From Aldehydirespirator sp965117015 (GTDB lineage: Bacteria > Actinomycetota > Acidimicrobiia > Acidimicrobiales > Aldehydirespiratoraceae), in NCBI GenBank assembly GCA_965117015.1, contig OZ220747.1, positions 1,674,001-1,738,000 on the forward strand: 64,000 nt of DNA. Direction: 5' to 3'. This document shows positions 35,171 to 43,143 of the stretch, piece after piece. A model generated the notes under the pieces. It was not told the origin of the DNA. It worked only from the letters and a program-made list of their open reading frames with translations, and did no database searches. Position numbers and translations under genes: made by a program. The first letter of the stretch is position 1; the number at the start of each line of letters is the position of its first letter.

Positions 35171-35190
35171 ATTGTAGTTGAGACAACAAT
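35171..35190. promoter_or_regulatory. TetR operator candidate C with the RCC1-gene -10 element
   Basis: ATTGTAGTTGAGACAACAAT is a 9+2+9 inverted repeat with 7 of 9 pairs, matching GTAGTT-N2-AACTAC at 31230. On the minus strand it contains TACAAT, a good -10 for the RCC1 gene. It also lies 84 bases upstream of the plus-strand M23 gene. Confidence 0.6.
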
Positions 35191-35273
35191 GCCTGCCGGG
35201 GGCCGTCATTCTGGCCGGCTTCACGGACCGATGCAGCCTGACACGGCGGAAGCAGCTCATATCGTGAGACCTG

Positions 35274-37130
35274 ATGGAGAGACGCGGTGTTGTGGCAGCC
35301 CGCGGGCTGAGCTTCTTGGCGGCGGCCGCCGTCCTCGTGGGGTGCGCAGCCCCTGATGCGGTAGCCCCGCAGCCGCCGCTGCCGTCGGTCGCTGCTGAGA
35401 CGCAGGAATCCGCTGAGGAGCAGGTTGCAGGACCGGCACCCGAGCCGCTCGTCACGACCACCTTGGCCGCCCCAACGACGCTCGCCCCCTCAACAACCCT
35501 CGACGAGCACGAGACGGCGTCCACAACCACCTCTGCGACGACCACGTCAACGACAACGACCGTCGCCCCCACAACTACAACCACAACCACGGCCGTCGAG
35601 CCCGAGTCGGCTCCCACAACCACAGCCGTAACGACCACGTCTACGACAACGACGCTCGCCCCCACAACCACGACGACAGAGGTCGATTCGGTGGCTTCCT
35701 CCCAAGATGAACCGGAGGCGGCGGAAGCGGACACTCCCGCGGTGGCGGCACCGCTGGAGGTGACGCCGTACCAGCAGGCGGTCGCGGCCGCGAGCCGCCT
35801 GGCGCCGGGTTTCGTTGTTCCCAACGACTGCCGCCCGCCGCCGCTCGACTCGCCCTACTCGATGCCCAACGCGCCCCGCGCCTACCGCTCGGGAGTCCAC
35901 GCCGGCGTCGACTTCCTGTGCTCCACCGCGGGACATCCGGTGGTGTCCGTGCTCGACGGCCATGTGGTGGTAGCCGCGGGCGACTACCAGGATCCGACGC
36001 TGCAGGAATGGAACGACATACTCGCGGTGGCCACGGCGGTGGGGTCCACACCCGACTACACGCTGGCGATGCTCTCGGGAAGGTACGTGGTGGTCGACCA
36101 CGGCATCATCGACGGCGCCGGCCATGTGGTCTCGCTCTACGCCCACCTGGACGCCGTCGATCCCGGCATCGGGGTGGGCACGCCCGTCGACGCCGGCCAG
36201 CGCCTCGGCGGCATCGGCAACACCGGCACCCGTGCCGCCGTCCTCGGGGACTCCTACGGGCAGCTGCACCTCCACTGGAACTTCTACGTCGACGGCCAGT
36301 ACCTGGGTGCCGGTCTGTCCGAATCAGAGACCAGAGACGTGTACGCGGAGCTCTTCAAGTACGCCACCGGCACAGAGCCGCGGCCGGAGCCGGGCACCGT
36401 CGACGCCGGCACCGGCCTCCACGACCAGGAGGCCGGCAGCTTCGCGCCCCGCCCGGGGCCGGCCGGGCCGGGAACGCTCACACCCTCGGGCCACAGGCCG
36501 CTGGACGAACCGATCCCACTCGATCAGGCCCTCGAGGCGGCAACCCGGCTGTCCGGCGACATGGTCGTGCCCAGCGACTGCCGGGCTGTGCCCCTGCCGT
36601 GGCCGTCGGCGCTTCCCAACGCGCCCCGCGCCTACCGCTCGGGCACTCATCAGGGCGTTGACTTCGGCTGCCCGAGGCTCGGACAGCCGGCGGTGGCCGC
36701 GCTCGCCGGCCGCGTGGTGATGGCAGCCGGCGACTTCGAGGATCCCTCGCCGCAGGCGCGGAGCCGGCTGCTCGACACAGCCTCAGCGCTGGGAGCCACC
36801 CCCGCGTACACGCTGGTGATGCTCTATGGCAACTACGTCGCCGTGGACCACGGCATCGTCGACGGCGTGGGCCACGTCATGTCGCTCTACGCGCACCTCG
36901 ACGCGCTGGACGCCGGCATCAGGCCCGGGCTGTGGGTCGAGGCCGGCCAGAGTCTCGGTACGATCGGCAACAGCGGCACCTACGCGGGCGCCTCGGGGTC
37001 GCAGGCTCAACTGCACTTGCACTGGGAGTTGCACATCGACGGCCACTACCTGGGCATCGGCCTGTCCGACGCCGACACCCGAGCCGTCTACACAGCCCTC
37101 TTCGCCGACGGGAGCGGAACTCAGAAGTGA
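35274..37130 (+). CDS. lipoprotein with two M23 (LytM-like) peptidase domains
   Basis: A 618-residue protein. The lipobox VLVGC puts the lipid on Cys24. A Thr-rich, low-complexity linker (about 60-140) spans the cell wall. Two M23 domains follow. The first has HAGVD (His209, Asp213) and HLH (His332, His334); the second has HQGVD (His459, Asp463) and HLH (His581, His583). Both metal sites therefore look intact. The domains resemble each other closely (APRAYRSG, then YAHLDA) and arose by duplication. Likely a peptidoglycan endopeptidase anchored in the envelope. It diverges from the RCC1 gene across operator C. Confidence 0.83.
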   Translation: MERRGVVAARGLSFLAAAAVLVGCAAPDAVAPQPPLPSVAAETQESAEEQVAGPAPEPLVTTTLAAPTTLAPSTTLDEHETASTTTSATTTSTTTTVAPTTTTTTTAVEPESAPTTTAVTTTSTTTTLAPTTTTTEVDSVASSQDEPEAAEADTPAVAAPLEVTPYQQAVAAASRLAPGFVVPNDCRPPPLDSPYSMPNAPRAYRSGVHAGVDFLCSTAGHPVVSVLDGHVVVAAGDYQDPTLQEWNDILAVATAVGSTPDYTLAMLSGRYVVVDHGIIDGAGHVVSLYAHLDAVDPGIGVGTPVDAGQRLGGIGNTGTRAAVLGDSYGQLHLHWNFYVDGQYLGAGLSESETRDVYAELFKYATGTEPRPEPGTVDAGTGLHDQEAGSFAPRPGPAGPGTLTPSGHRPLDEPIPLDQALEAATRLSGDMVVPSDCRAVPLPWPSALPNAPRAYRSGTHQGVDFGCPRLGQPAVAALAGRVVMAAGDFEDPSPQARSRLLDTASALGATPAYTLVMLYGNYVAVDHGIVDGVGHVMSLYAHLDALDAGIRPGLWVEAGQSLGTIGNSGTYAGASGSQAQLHLHWELHIDGHYLGIGLSDADTRAVYTALFADGSGTQK

Positions 37131-37269
37131 GGCAACTCGTGACCCGTCGGCCCGGAGTTCAATAGAGACACCTCACTGAGATGGAGGCAGAAAACCCGAT
37201 AGAGGCAGCCCTCTAGAACGGACTTCGAACCAGTCCAGCATGGTGATCGAATCCGATAAACGAAGCCGG

Positions 37270-37776
37270 CTAGAAGTGCTTCTGCGGCGTGAGAGCTCCT
37301 TGAACGTTGAGCTTCGTTTGATGTCTGTTCTCGATCACTAGGTTTGTGGACACGTCGATCAGGCCGTCGATCTGCTGGATCTTCTCATGGATCAGGCGGC
37401 GAAGGTCGAGCACATCGCGGCAGAAGACATCGGCGACGATGTCGTAGGCGCCGGCCAGCGTGGCGACATAGGCGGTCTCGTCGAGGTCGGCCAGCGCATC
37501 GGCCGCTTCCATCAGTTGCCGGGGCTGGACCTTCATCAACAGCGTGGCATGCACGCCCAGTCCCGACCGGTGGGGATCCAGCCACACGTCGAAGACGAGC
37601 ATCCCCGACGTCCGCATCCGGCTGATCCGGTTGCGCACCGTGCCGGCACTGACACCGATGAGCTTGGAGATGTCGCTGTAGCTGCTGCGGCCGTCCTCGT
37701 GCAATATCCGCACGATTTCCAGATCGACATCATCCAATTCCACATCGGAGACGCTACTGCATTGATGGACACGCAC
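37270..37776 (-). CDS. Lrp/AsnC-family regulator divergent from putA
   Basis: A 168-residue Lrp-type protein. The helix-turn-helix lies in YSDISKLIGVSAGTVRNRIS, the RAM effector domain in the second half (AYVATLAGAYDIVADVFC). An in-frame GTG at 37743 would give a more usual length of 157. It is divergent from putA, the classical arrangement for PutR/BkdR-type activators of proline use. The 139 bases between this gene and the M23 gene show no clear feature. Confidence 0.85.
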   Translation of the reverse strand: MRVHQCSSVSDVELDDVDLEIVRILHEDGRSSYSDISKLIGVSAGTVRNRISRMRTSGMLVFDVWLDPHRSGLGVHATLLMKVQPRQLMEAADALADLDETAYVATLAGAYDIVADVFCRDVLDLRRLIHEKIQQIDGLIDVSTNLVIENRHQTKLNVQGALTPQKHF

Positions 37777-37850
37777 ACTAGTCCTGCAACCTGCCGATCG
37801 ATTGACTCAGTCATTCCGGAACAGCAACTTGAGTGATCTGGCGCCTGGTC

Positions 37851-37870
37851 CGAATAATACGTAATATTCG
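37851..37870. promoter_or_regulatory. AT-rich palindrome between lrp and putA
   Basis: CGAATAATACGTAATATTCG, a 10+10 inverted repeat with one mismatched pair, in the only AT-rich patch of this region (about 37777-37900). It is the best candidate for the Lrp operator controlling putA and lrp. Confidence 0.55.
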
Positions 37871-38103
37871 AAATGAAATGTCAACCTTATCTTGACAACG
37901 TGGCGGGACTGCCGGAACACGAAAGGTCGCCGTTTCGCACTTGGCACTGTTTCCAACTCGCACTTGGTCAATCGGCACTGCGCGGGGTCGTCAACAGGCG
38001 CGATGATGGACCGGACGCAAGGCTCTTCCTGCTGGCTGCCGCCTGCGGCGAGGACGAGGCGGAAGACACGAGCGCCCGCGCGACAGGAAGGGGCGAGCGA
38101 GGC

Positions 38104-41100
38104 GTGGACGGCGACACCCAAGACACCGAGCTGCTGGCCGGCGAAGCGGTGGAGCGCGTCGAGCGCTGGCTGGCATCGGGCGCCGCGCCGGCCTCGAGAC
38201 GGGACCGAACCGCCACCCGGCGCCTGGCCGATCTGGTGAGCGATCGGCAGGGAACCGCCTTCGCCATGCGGTTCGTGGACCGGGTGATCCGCCCCGAGAG
38301 CCCCGCCACATCGGCCCGACAGCTCGCGTCGCTGGTCGGTGAGGCCGAGCTGCCCTCGTTCCTGTCGTCGCTGGACCGTCTGCTGGTTCGCCTCGGGGCG
38401 CGCCTCGGCCCTCGGCTACCCCGCTTGGTGATGCCGATCGCCCGACGACGCATGAGGGCGCTGGTGGGCCACCTCGTCGTCGACTCCGAGCCCGAGCGGC
38501 TGGGCGCCCACCTGCAGGCCCGCGCCGCGGCGGGCTACTCGCTCAACGTCAACATGCTGGGCGAGGCCGTGCTCGGCGACGCCGAGGCCGGCCGGCGGCA
38601 CACCGAGGTGCTCGACACGCTGGCCCAACCCGACGTGGACTACGTGTCGGTGAAGGTCTCCGCGGTGGTCTCGCAGCTCAACCCCTGGGACTTCGACGGG
38701 TCGCTGCAGCGGGTGGTGGAGGCCCTGCGCCCCCTGCTGCGAGCGGCCGCGGCCAGCGCGCCCCCGACGTTCATCAACCTCGACATGGAGGAGTACCACG
38801 ACCTGGAGCTCACCACCGAGGCCTTCCGCGCCCTGCTCGGCGAGTCCGAGTTCTCAGCCGTGGATCTCGGCATCGCGGTGCAGGCCTACCTGCCCGACTC
38901 CTTCGACGCCCTGCGGGAGCTGGTCGAATGGCACAACCGGATGGCCGCGGGCGGCCACCGCTCCGGCTCGATCAAGATCCGCCTGGTCAAGGGGGCCAAC
39001 CTGGCCATGGAGCGGGTGCAGGCGGCCATGCACGGCTGGCCCCAGACGCCCTATGGGACCAAGGCCGAGACGGACGCCAACTACAAGCGCTGTCTCGACT
39101 GGGTGCTGACACCGGAGCGCACCGGCTCCGTGCGTATCGGCGTGGCCAGCCACAACCTGTTCGACGTGGCCTGGGCCGACCTGCTGGCCGCCCGGCGCGG
39201 GGTCCGCCCCCGGGTGGAGTTCGAGATGCTCGAGGGCATGGCCCCCACCCAGGCCGAACTGCTGCGCGCCGACGGCAGGGGAGTGCTGCTGTACACGCCG
39301 GCGGTGGCCGAGCGGGACTTCGACGTGGCCATCAGCTACCTGTTCCGCCGCCTGGAGGAGAACGCCTCGGAGGAGAACTTCATCCACCATCTGTTCGGCC
39401 TGCAGCCCGGCAGCGCCGCGTTCGAGGCCGAAGCAACCAAGTTCCGGGCCGCGGTCGCCGGCCGGTGGTCGGCCGGGCGGTCCCCGCGCCGACGCCAGGA
39501 CCGCCGCCACCCTCACCGGCCTGCCGATCCGGCCGGCGGCTTCTTCAACGAGCCCGACACCGACCCCGTGCTGGCCGCCAACCGGGAATGGGCCCGCGAG
39601 ATCGTCACCCGGCAGTGGCAAGGACCGGCCACGGCCGTCACCCATCAGGTCGCCGAGGTGGACCGGGTGGTGGAGGCCGCCGCCGGCGCGCAGCCCGCCT
39701 GGGCCGACCGTCATCCCGCCGAGCGCCGTGACCTGCTGTGGCGGGTGGCCGACGAGCTGAGCAGCCGGCGCGGCGACCTGGTGGCGGCCATGGTCCACGA
39801 GGGCCACAAGACCATCGCCGAGGCCGACCCCGAGGTGTCTGAGGCCGTCGACTTCGCCCGCTGGTACGGCGAACGGGCCCTCGACTTGGCCGGTGCGGGC
39901 TGGGGCAGTGCGGGCTCGGGCGCTGCGGGCTCCGGCGGTGCTGGCTCGGCCGGTGCGGGGCTGGTCACCGCCGGCCTGGCCACCGGCGGCCTGGCCCGGT
40001 TCGAGCCCTACGGAGTCGTACTGGTGGTGCCGCCGTGGAACTTCCCGGTGGCCATCCCGTCCGGGGGAGTGTTCGCGGCCCTGGCCGCGGGCAACGCGGT
40101 GATCCTCAAGCCCGCTCCCGAGACGCCCGGCTGCGCCGAGGTCGTGGCCGAGTGCTGCTGGGCCGCGGGCCTGCCCGAGGGACTGGTCTCCTTCCTGCGG
40201 GCGCCCGACGACAGCGTGGGCGGCCACCTGGTCACTCATCCCGGGGTGCATGCCGTGATCTTGACCGGGGCCTATGACACCGCCCGCATGTTCTTGTCGT
40301 GGAAGCCCGATCTGCGCCTGCTGGCCGAGACGTCGGGCAAGAACGCCATGGTGATCACGTCCAACGCCGACATCGACTTGGCCGTGGCCGACCTCGTGTC
40401 GTCCGCGTTCGGCCACTCCGGCCAGAAGTGCTCGGCCGCCAGCCTGGCCATATGCGTGGGCGGTGCCTACGACTCGCCCCGCCTGAGACGCCAGCTTGTC
40501 GACGCGGTGACCAGCATCAAGGTCGGTCTCAGCACCGATCTGGCCACCACCATGGGCCCGACCATCAACGAGCCCGAGGGCAAGCTCCTGCGGGCCCTCA
40601 CCCGCCTCGACGACGGCGAGGAGTGGCTGGTCGAACCGCGCCGCATCGACACCGCGACCTGGACCCCCGGAGTGCGCCTGGGCGTGCGGCCCGGCTCATG
40701 GTTCCACCAGACGGAGTGCTTCGGGCCGGTCCTGGGCCTGATGCGGGCTGGATCGCTCGACGAGGCCGTCGCCATCCAGAACGCCACCGCCTACGGGCTC
40801 ACCGGCGGCATCCACACCCTCGACCCGACCGAGATCAGCCGGTGGACAGAATCGGTCGAGGCGGGCAACGCCTACATCAACCGCCCCACCACCGGCGCCA
40901 TCGTGCGCCGCCAGCCCTTCGGCGGCTGGAAGCGGTCCTCGGTCGGTCCCGGCACCAAGGCGGGCGGCCCCAACTACGTGGCCCGGCTCGGCACCTGGCA
41001 CCCGGTCGACACCGGCCTGCCCGAGGACGAGTGGCTGGCCGCGGCCCGAGCCAGCGACGAAGCCGCCTGGCAATCAGAGTTCGGTGTCGATCACGACCCC

Positions 41101-41475
41101 ACCGGGTTGTTCTGCGAGTCCAACATCCTCCGCTACCGGCCCCTGCCCCGCATGGCGCTGCGAGCCGAGCCCGGCGCCGCGCCCCGCGACATCGAACGAG
41201 TCCGGGCCGCGGCCCAACGCTGCGGCGTGCCGCTAGTCGAGTCCCACGCCACCGACGAGACCAGCACCGACTTCGCGCACCGACTCGGATCCCTCAATGT
41301 CGAGCGTGTGCGAGTCGTCGGAACGTGCAGTCCCGAGTTGCGATCGGCGGCTAACGACGCCGGCGTCCACATCGCCGACGACCCGGTCACCGCCGAAGGC
41401 CGGATCGAGCTGCTCCACTACCTCCGCGAGCAGGCCATAAGCCGAACCACCCACCGCTACGGCAACGTCCTGTAG
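38104..41475 (+). CDS. putA: bifunctional proline dehydrogenase / L-glutamate-gamma-semialdehyde dehydrogenase
   Basis: A 1123-residue PutA without an N-terminal DNA-binding domain. The PRODH barrel (about 90-460) includes SLNVNMLGEAVLGD, YVSVKVSAV, RLVKGANLAMERV and EFEMLEGMA. The P5C dehydrogenase domain (about 500-960) has catalytic Glu742 (AETSGKN) and Cys776 (GQKCSA). It converts proline to glutamate with channelling of P5C. A low-complexity Gly/Ala/Ser segment (about 597-630) is inserted before PWNFP. The frame is open upstream to 37873, but that stretch crosses the AT-rich promoter, so GTG 38104 is preferred. About 160 residues follow the ALDH domain. Confidence 0.88.
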   Translation: MDGDTQDTELLAGEAVERVERWLASGAAPASRRDRTATRRLADLVSDRQGTAFAMRFVDRVIRPESPATSARQLASLVGEAELPSFLSSLDRLLVRLGARLGPRLPRLVMPIARRRMRALVGHLVVDSEPERLGAHLQARAAAGYSLNVNMLGEAVLGDAEAGRRHTEVLDTLAQPDVDYVSVKVSAVVSQLNPWDFDGSLQRVVEALRPLLRAAAASAPPTFINLDMEEYHDLELTTEAFRALLGESEFSAVDLGIAVQAYLPDSFDALRELVEWHNRMAAGGHRSGSIKIRLVKGANLAMERVQAAMHGWPQTPYGTKAETDANYKRCLDWVLTPERTGSVRIGVASHNLFDVAWADLLAARRGVRPRVEFEMLEGMAPTQAELLRADGRGVLLYTPAVAERDFDVAISYLFRRLEENASEENFIHHLFGLQPGSAAFEAEATKFRAAVAGRWSAGRSPRRRQDRRHPHRPADPAGGFFNEPDTDPVLAANREWAREIVTRQWQGPATAVTHQVAEVDRVVEAAAGAQPAWADRHPAERRDLLWRVADELSSRRGDLVAAMVHEGHKTIAEADPEVSEAVDFARWYGERALDLAGAGWGSAGSGAAGSGGAGSAGAGLVTAGLATGGLARFEPYGVVLVVPPWNFPVAIPSGGVFAALAAGNAVILKPAPETPGCAEVVAECCWAAGLPEGLVSFLRAPDDSVGGHLVTHPGVHAVILTGAYDTARMFLSWKPDLRLLAETSGKNAMVITSNADIDLAVADLVSSAFGHSGQKCSAASLAICVGGAYDSPRLRRQLVDAVTSIKVGLSTDLATTMGPTINEPEGKLLRALTRLDDGEEWLVEPRRIDTATWTPGVRLGVRPGSWFHQTECFGPVLGLMRAGSLDEAVAIQNATAYGLTGGIHTLDPTEISRWTESVEAGNAYINRPTTGAIVRRQPFGGWKRSSVGPGTKAGGPNYVARLGTWHPVDTGLPEDEWLAAARASDEAAWQSEFGVDHDPTGLFCESNILRYRPLPRMALRAEPGAAPRDIERVRAAAQRCGVPLVESHATDETSTDFAHRLGSLNVERVRVVGTCSPELRSAANDAGVHIADDPVTAEGRIELLHYLREQAISRTTHRYGNVL

Positions 41476-41528
41476 GCGCGGTGCCATCTATGGGCGGATC
41501 GCGAACGCCCGGCGTCGCTGGGGCCCGG

Positions 41529-41678
41529 TCAGAGTACCTTGGCCGCGAACTGCTTGTCTATGGCCTCGCTGATCATGGCCTGCTTCCCGTCGGCGATGTT
41601 CGATCCGCCGCTGTCGAAGAGCCCGAAGATCACCGACGGGTCGCTCACTGGCTCCTCCGGTTCGCGATCGTTGGTCAT
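41529..41678 (-). CDS. 49-residue protein of unknown function
   Basis: ATG at 41678 has AGGAG seven bases upstream and the frame ends in TGA at 41529. The product starts MTNDREPEEPVSDPSVIFG, then has LFDSGGSN and ends DKQFAAKVL: acidic N-terminus, basic amphipathic C-terminus, no membrane helix. A palindrome (41703-41716) lies just upstream. The antisense frame of 74 codons over this stretch lacks a ribosome-binding site. I do not recognise it. Confidence 0.55.
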   Translation of the reverse strand: MTNDREPEEPVSDPSVIFGLFDSGGSNIADGKQAMISEAIDKQFAAKVL

Positions 41679-41702
41679 TGTCCTGCTCCTATCCTCTTAG
41701 TC

Positions 41703-41716
41703 TAGTCCCTGGACTA
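41703..41716. promoter_or_regulatory. palindrome upstream of the 49-residue protein and antitoxin
   Basis: TAGTCC-CT-GGACTA is a perfect 6+2+6 inverted repeat, flanked by CTTAGT and AAGTC that extend partial symmetry. It lies between the minus-strand small gene and the plus-strand phd gene and could regulate either. Confidence 0.45.
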
Positions 41717-41780
41717 AGTCTGCTAGCTTGTTCCTGTCGGCGGGGTTCACACCCGAATGTCTGCCGGGTATCATAGGAGA

Positions 41781-42023
41781 ATGATTGTGACTGAACCAAG
41801 AATTGTGAATGTTCATGAAGCCAAGACCCACTTGTCAAGGCTGCTGGAGCGGGCGCACGCGGGTGAGGAGATCATCCTGGCCAAGGCCGGCAAGCCATAC
41901 GCCAGGCTCATGCCGCTGGCTTCGAAGCGCCGCCGCGGCGGGCAACTCCCTGGTCTGGTCGTCGGGCCCGAATTCTTCGAGCCGTTGCCCGAGGAGGAGC
42001 TCAGGGCTTGGGAAGGCAGATGA
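41781..42023 (+). CDS. Phd/YefM-family antitoxin
   Basis: An 80-residue protein. VNVHEAKTHLSRLLERAHAGEEIILAKAGKPYARLMPL is split here as the DNA-binding Phd fold: VNVHEAKTHLSRLL, then GEEIILAKAGKP. The C-terminal GPEFFEPLPEEELRAWEG would wrap the toxin. ATG at 41781 follows AGGAGA. The stop overlaps the toxin ATG by 4 bp, the usual coupling of type II pairs. Confidence 0.9.
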   Translation: MIVTEPRIVNVHEAKTHLSRLLERAHAGEEIILAKAGKPYARLMPLASKRRRGGQLPGLVVGPEFFEPLPEEELRAWEGR

Positions 42024-42427
42024 CGAGGCTTCTGCTCGACACGCACGCGCTGCTGTGGTGGTGGACCGACGAGGCCCTGTTGCCGCCGCGCGCCCGCGAG
42101 ACGATCTCGGATGCGGACGCGACAGTCTTCGTGAGTGCTGCCAGCGCCTGGGAGATCGCCACCAAGGTCCGCCTGGGCCGTCTGACAGGCTATGGGGACA
42201 TGGTCTCTCGGTTCGATGAGCTAGCATCGTCCGCCGATCTCCGGCACCTGTCGGTGACCCATCGTCACGGCCTTCGGGCCGGCAGCTACCCGAGTGAGCA
42301 CGGCGACCCGTTCGACCGGATGCTGGCCGCGCAGGCCGAACTCGAGTCGCTCACCTTTGTCACCAAGGACGAAGCGTTCAAGGACTTCCCGATCAAGACT
42401 CTCTGGCAGCACGAGCATCCCGTCTGA
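42020..42427 (+). CDS. PIN-domain (VapC-like) ribonuclease toxin
   Basis: A 135-residue PIN protein. The acidic residues that bind magnesium are seen in LLLDTHALLWW, ASAWEIATK and GDPFDRMLAAQA, with a last TKDEAF. It would cleave RNA unless bound by the preceding Phd-type antitoxin. Confidence 0.9.
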   Translation: MTRLLLDTHALLWWWTDEALLPPRARETISDADATVFVSAASAWEIATKVRLGRLTGYGDMVSRFDELASSADLRHLSVTHRHGLRAGSYPSEHGDPFDRMLAAQAELESLTFVTKDEAFKDFPIKTLWQHEHPV

Positions 42428-42481
42428 GGCCGAGTTCAGCGCATCTCTCCAAACTCGAGGGTTGCATGTAACATCGAGTCA

Positions 42482-42703
42482 ATGATTGCGCCGAAGGACG
42501 AGCCGACCGTCACTGGGCGCGTTCGCAACTACCGCAAGCGGATGCGCGACCGTGGCATGCGTCCTATCCAGATCTGGGTGGCCGATGTCCGCACTCCAGA
42601 GTTTGCGGCAGAGGCTCACCGGCAGTCCGCTGCCGTTTCCGCCAGCGAATACGCGGCCGATGATCAGGCCTATATCGACGCGCTCAGCCTCGACTCCGAA
42701 TGA
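42482..42703 (+). CDS. MazE-type antitoxin (DUF3018-like)
   Basis: A 73-residue protein. GRVRNYRKRMRDRGMRPIQI and then WVADVRTPEFAAEAHRQS are typical of the DUF3018 antitoxins that precede MazF/PemK toxins. The stop overlaps the toxin ATG (ATGA). It starts 54 bases after the PIN toxin. Confidence 0.85.
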   Translation: MIAPKDEPTVTGRVRNYRKRMRDRGMRPIQIWVADVRTPEFAAEAHRQSAAVSASEYAADDQAYIDALSLDSE

Positions 42704-43032
42704 AGCGAGGCGAGATCTGGACGGCGGCCGCCGGTAGCGGCTACGCGGGGAAGCCTCGTCCGGTCGTGATCGTCCAGGATGATCGCTTCGATGCGACGGA
42801 CTCGGTGACGGTGTGCGCGTTCACTTCCGATGCCGCCGAGGCACCCTTGATCCGGCTGCCGATCGAGCCCGATACACACAACGGCCTGCATGAACGATGC
42901 AGTCTGATGGTCGACAAGATCACGACCGTGCCGCGGTCGAAGATTGGAGCGCGGGTCGGTCGCCTCGGTGACCAGGACATGGTCCGCCTTGGCCGGGCCG
43001 TCATCGTCTTCTTCGGACTCGCGGGCGGCTGA
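42700..43032 (+). CDS. MazF/PemK-family endoribonuclease toxin
   Basis: A 110-residue protein with the MazF signature: KRGEIW at the N-terminus, KPRPVVIVQDD, and a C-terminal LMVDKITTVPRSKIGARVG. The conserved catalytic-type Arg (RP) and Thr/Ser residues are present, so it is probably active. Confidence 0.92.
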   Translation: MKRGEIWTAAAGSGYAGKPRPVVIVQDDRFDATDSVTVCAFTSDAAEAPLIRLPIEPDTHNGLHERCSLMVDKITTVPRSKIGARVGRLGDQDMVRLGRAVIVFFGLAGG

Positions 43033-43143
43033 TCCGTCGGGTCAGCCACGGGATGCCGCTGGGCACAATGCTGACAGCCGACCTGCACGGCCAGCCCAGT
43101 GCCCAGCCTTGACGCTGACCGGCTTCGTATAGTTCGGAGGGCC

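Noticed and set aside
35033..35189. Upstream extension of the RCC1 gene to a TTG at 35189
   Set aside because: It would start within the operator and -10 element and add an Arg/Ser-rich stretch before the signal peptide.
37873..38103. N-terminal extension of PutA to the ATG at 37873
   Set aside because: This part crosses the AT-rich palindrome region and the codons do not resemble PutA; the promoter needs this space.
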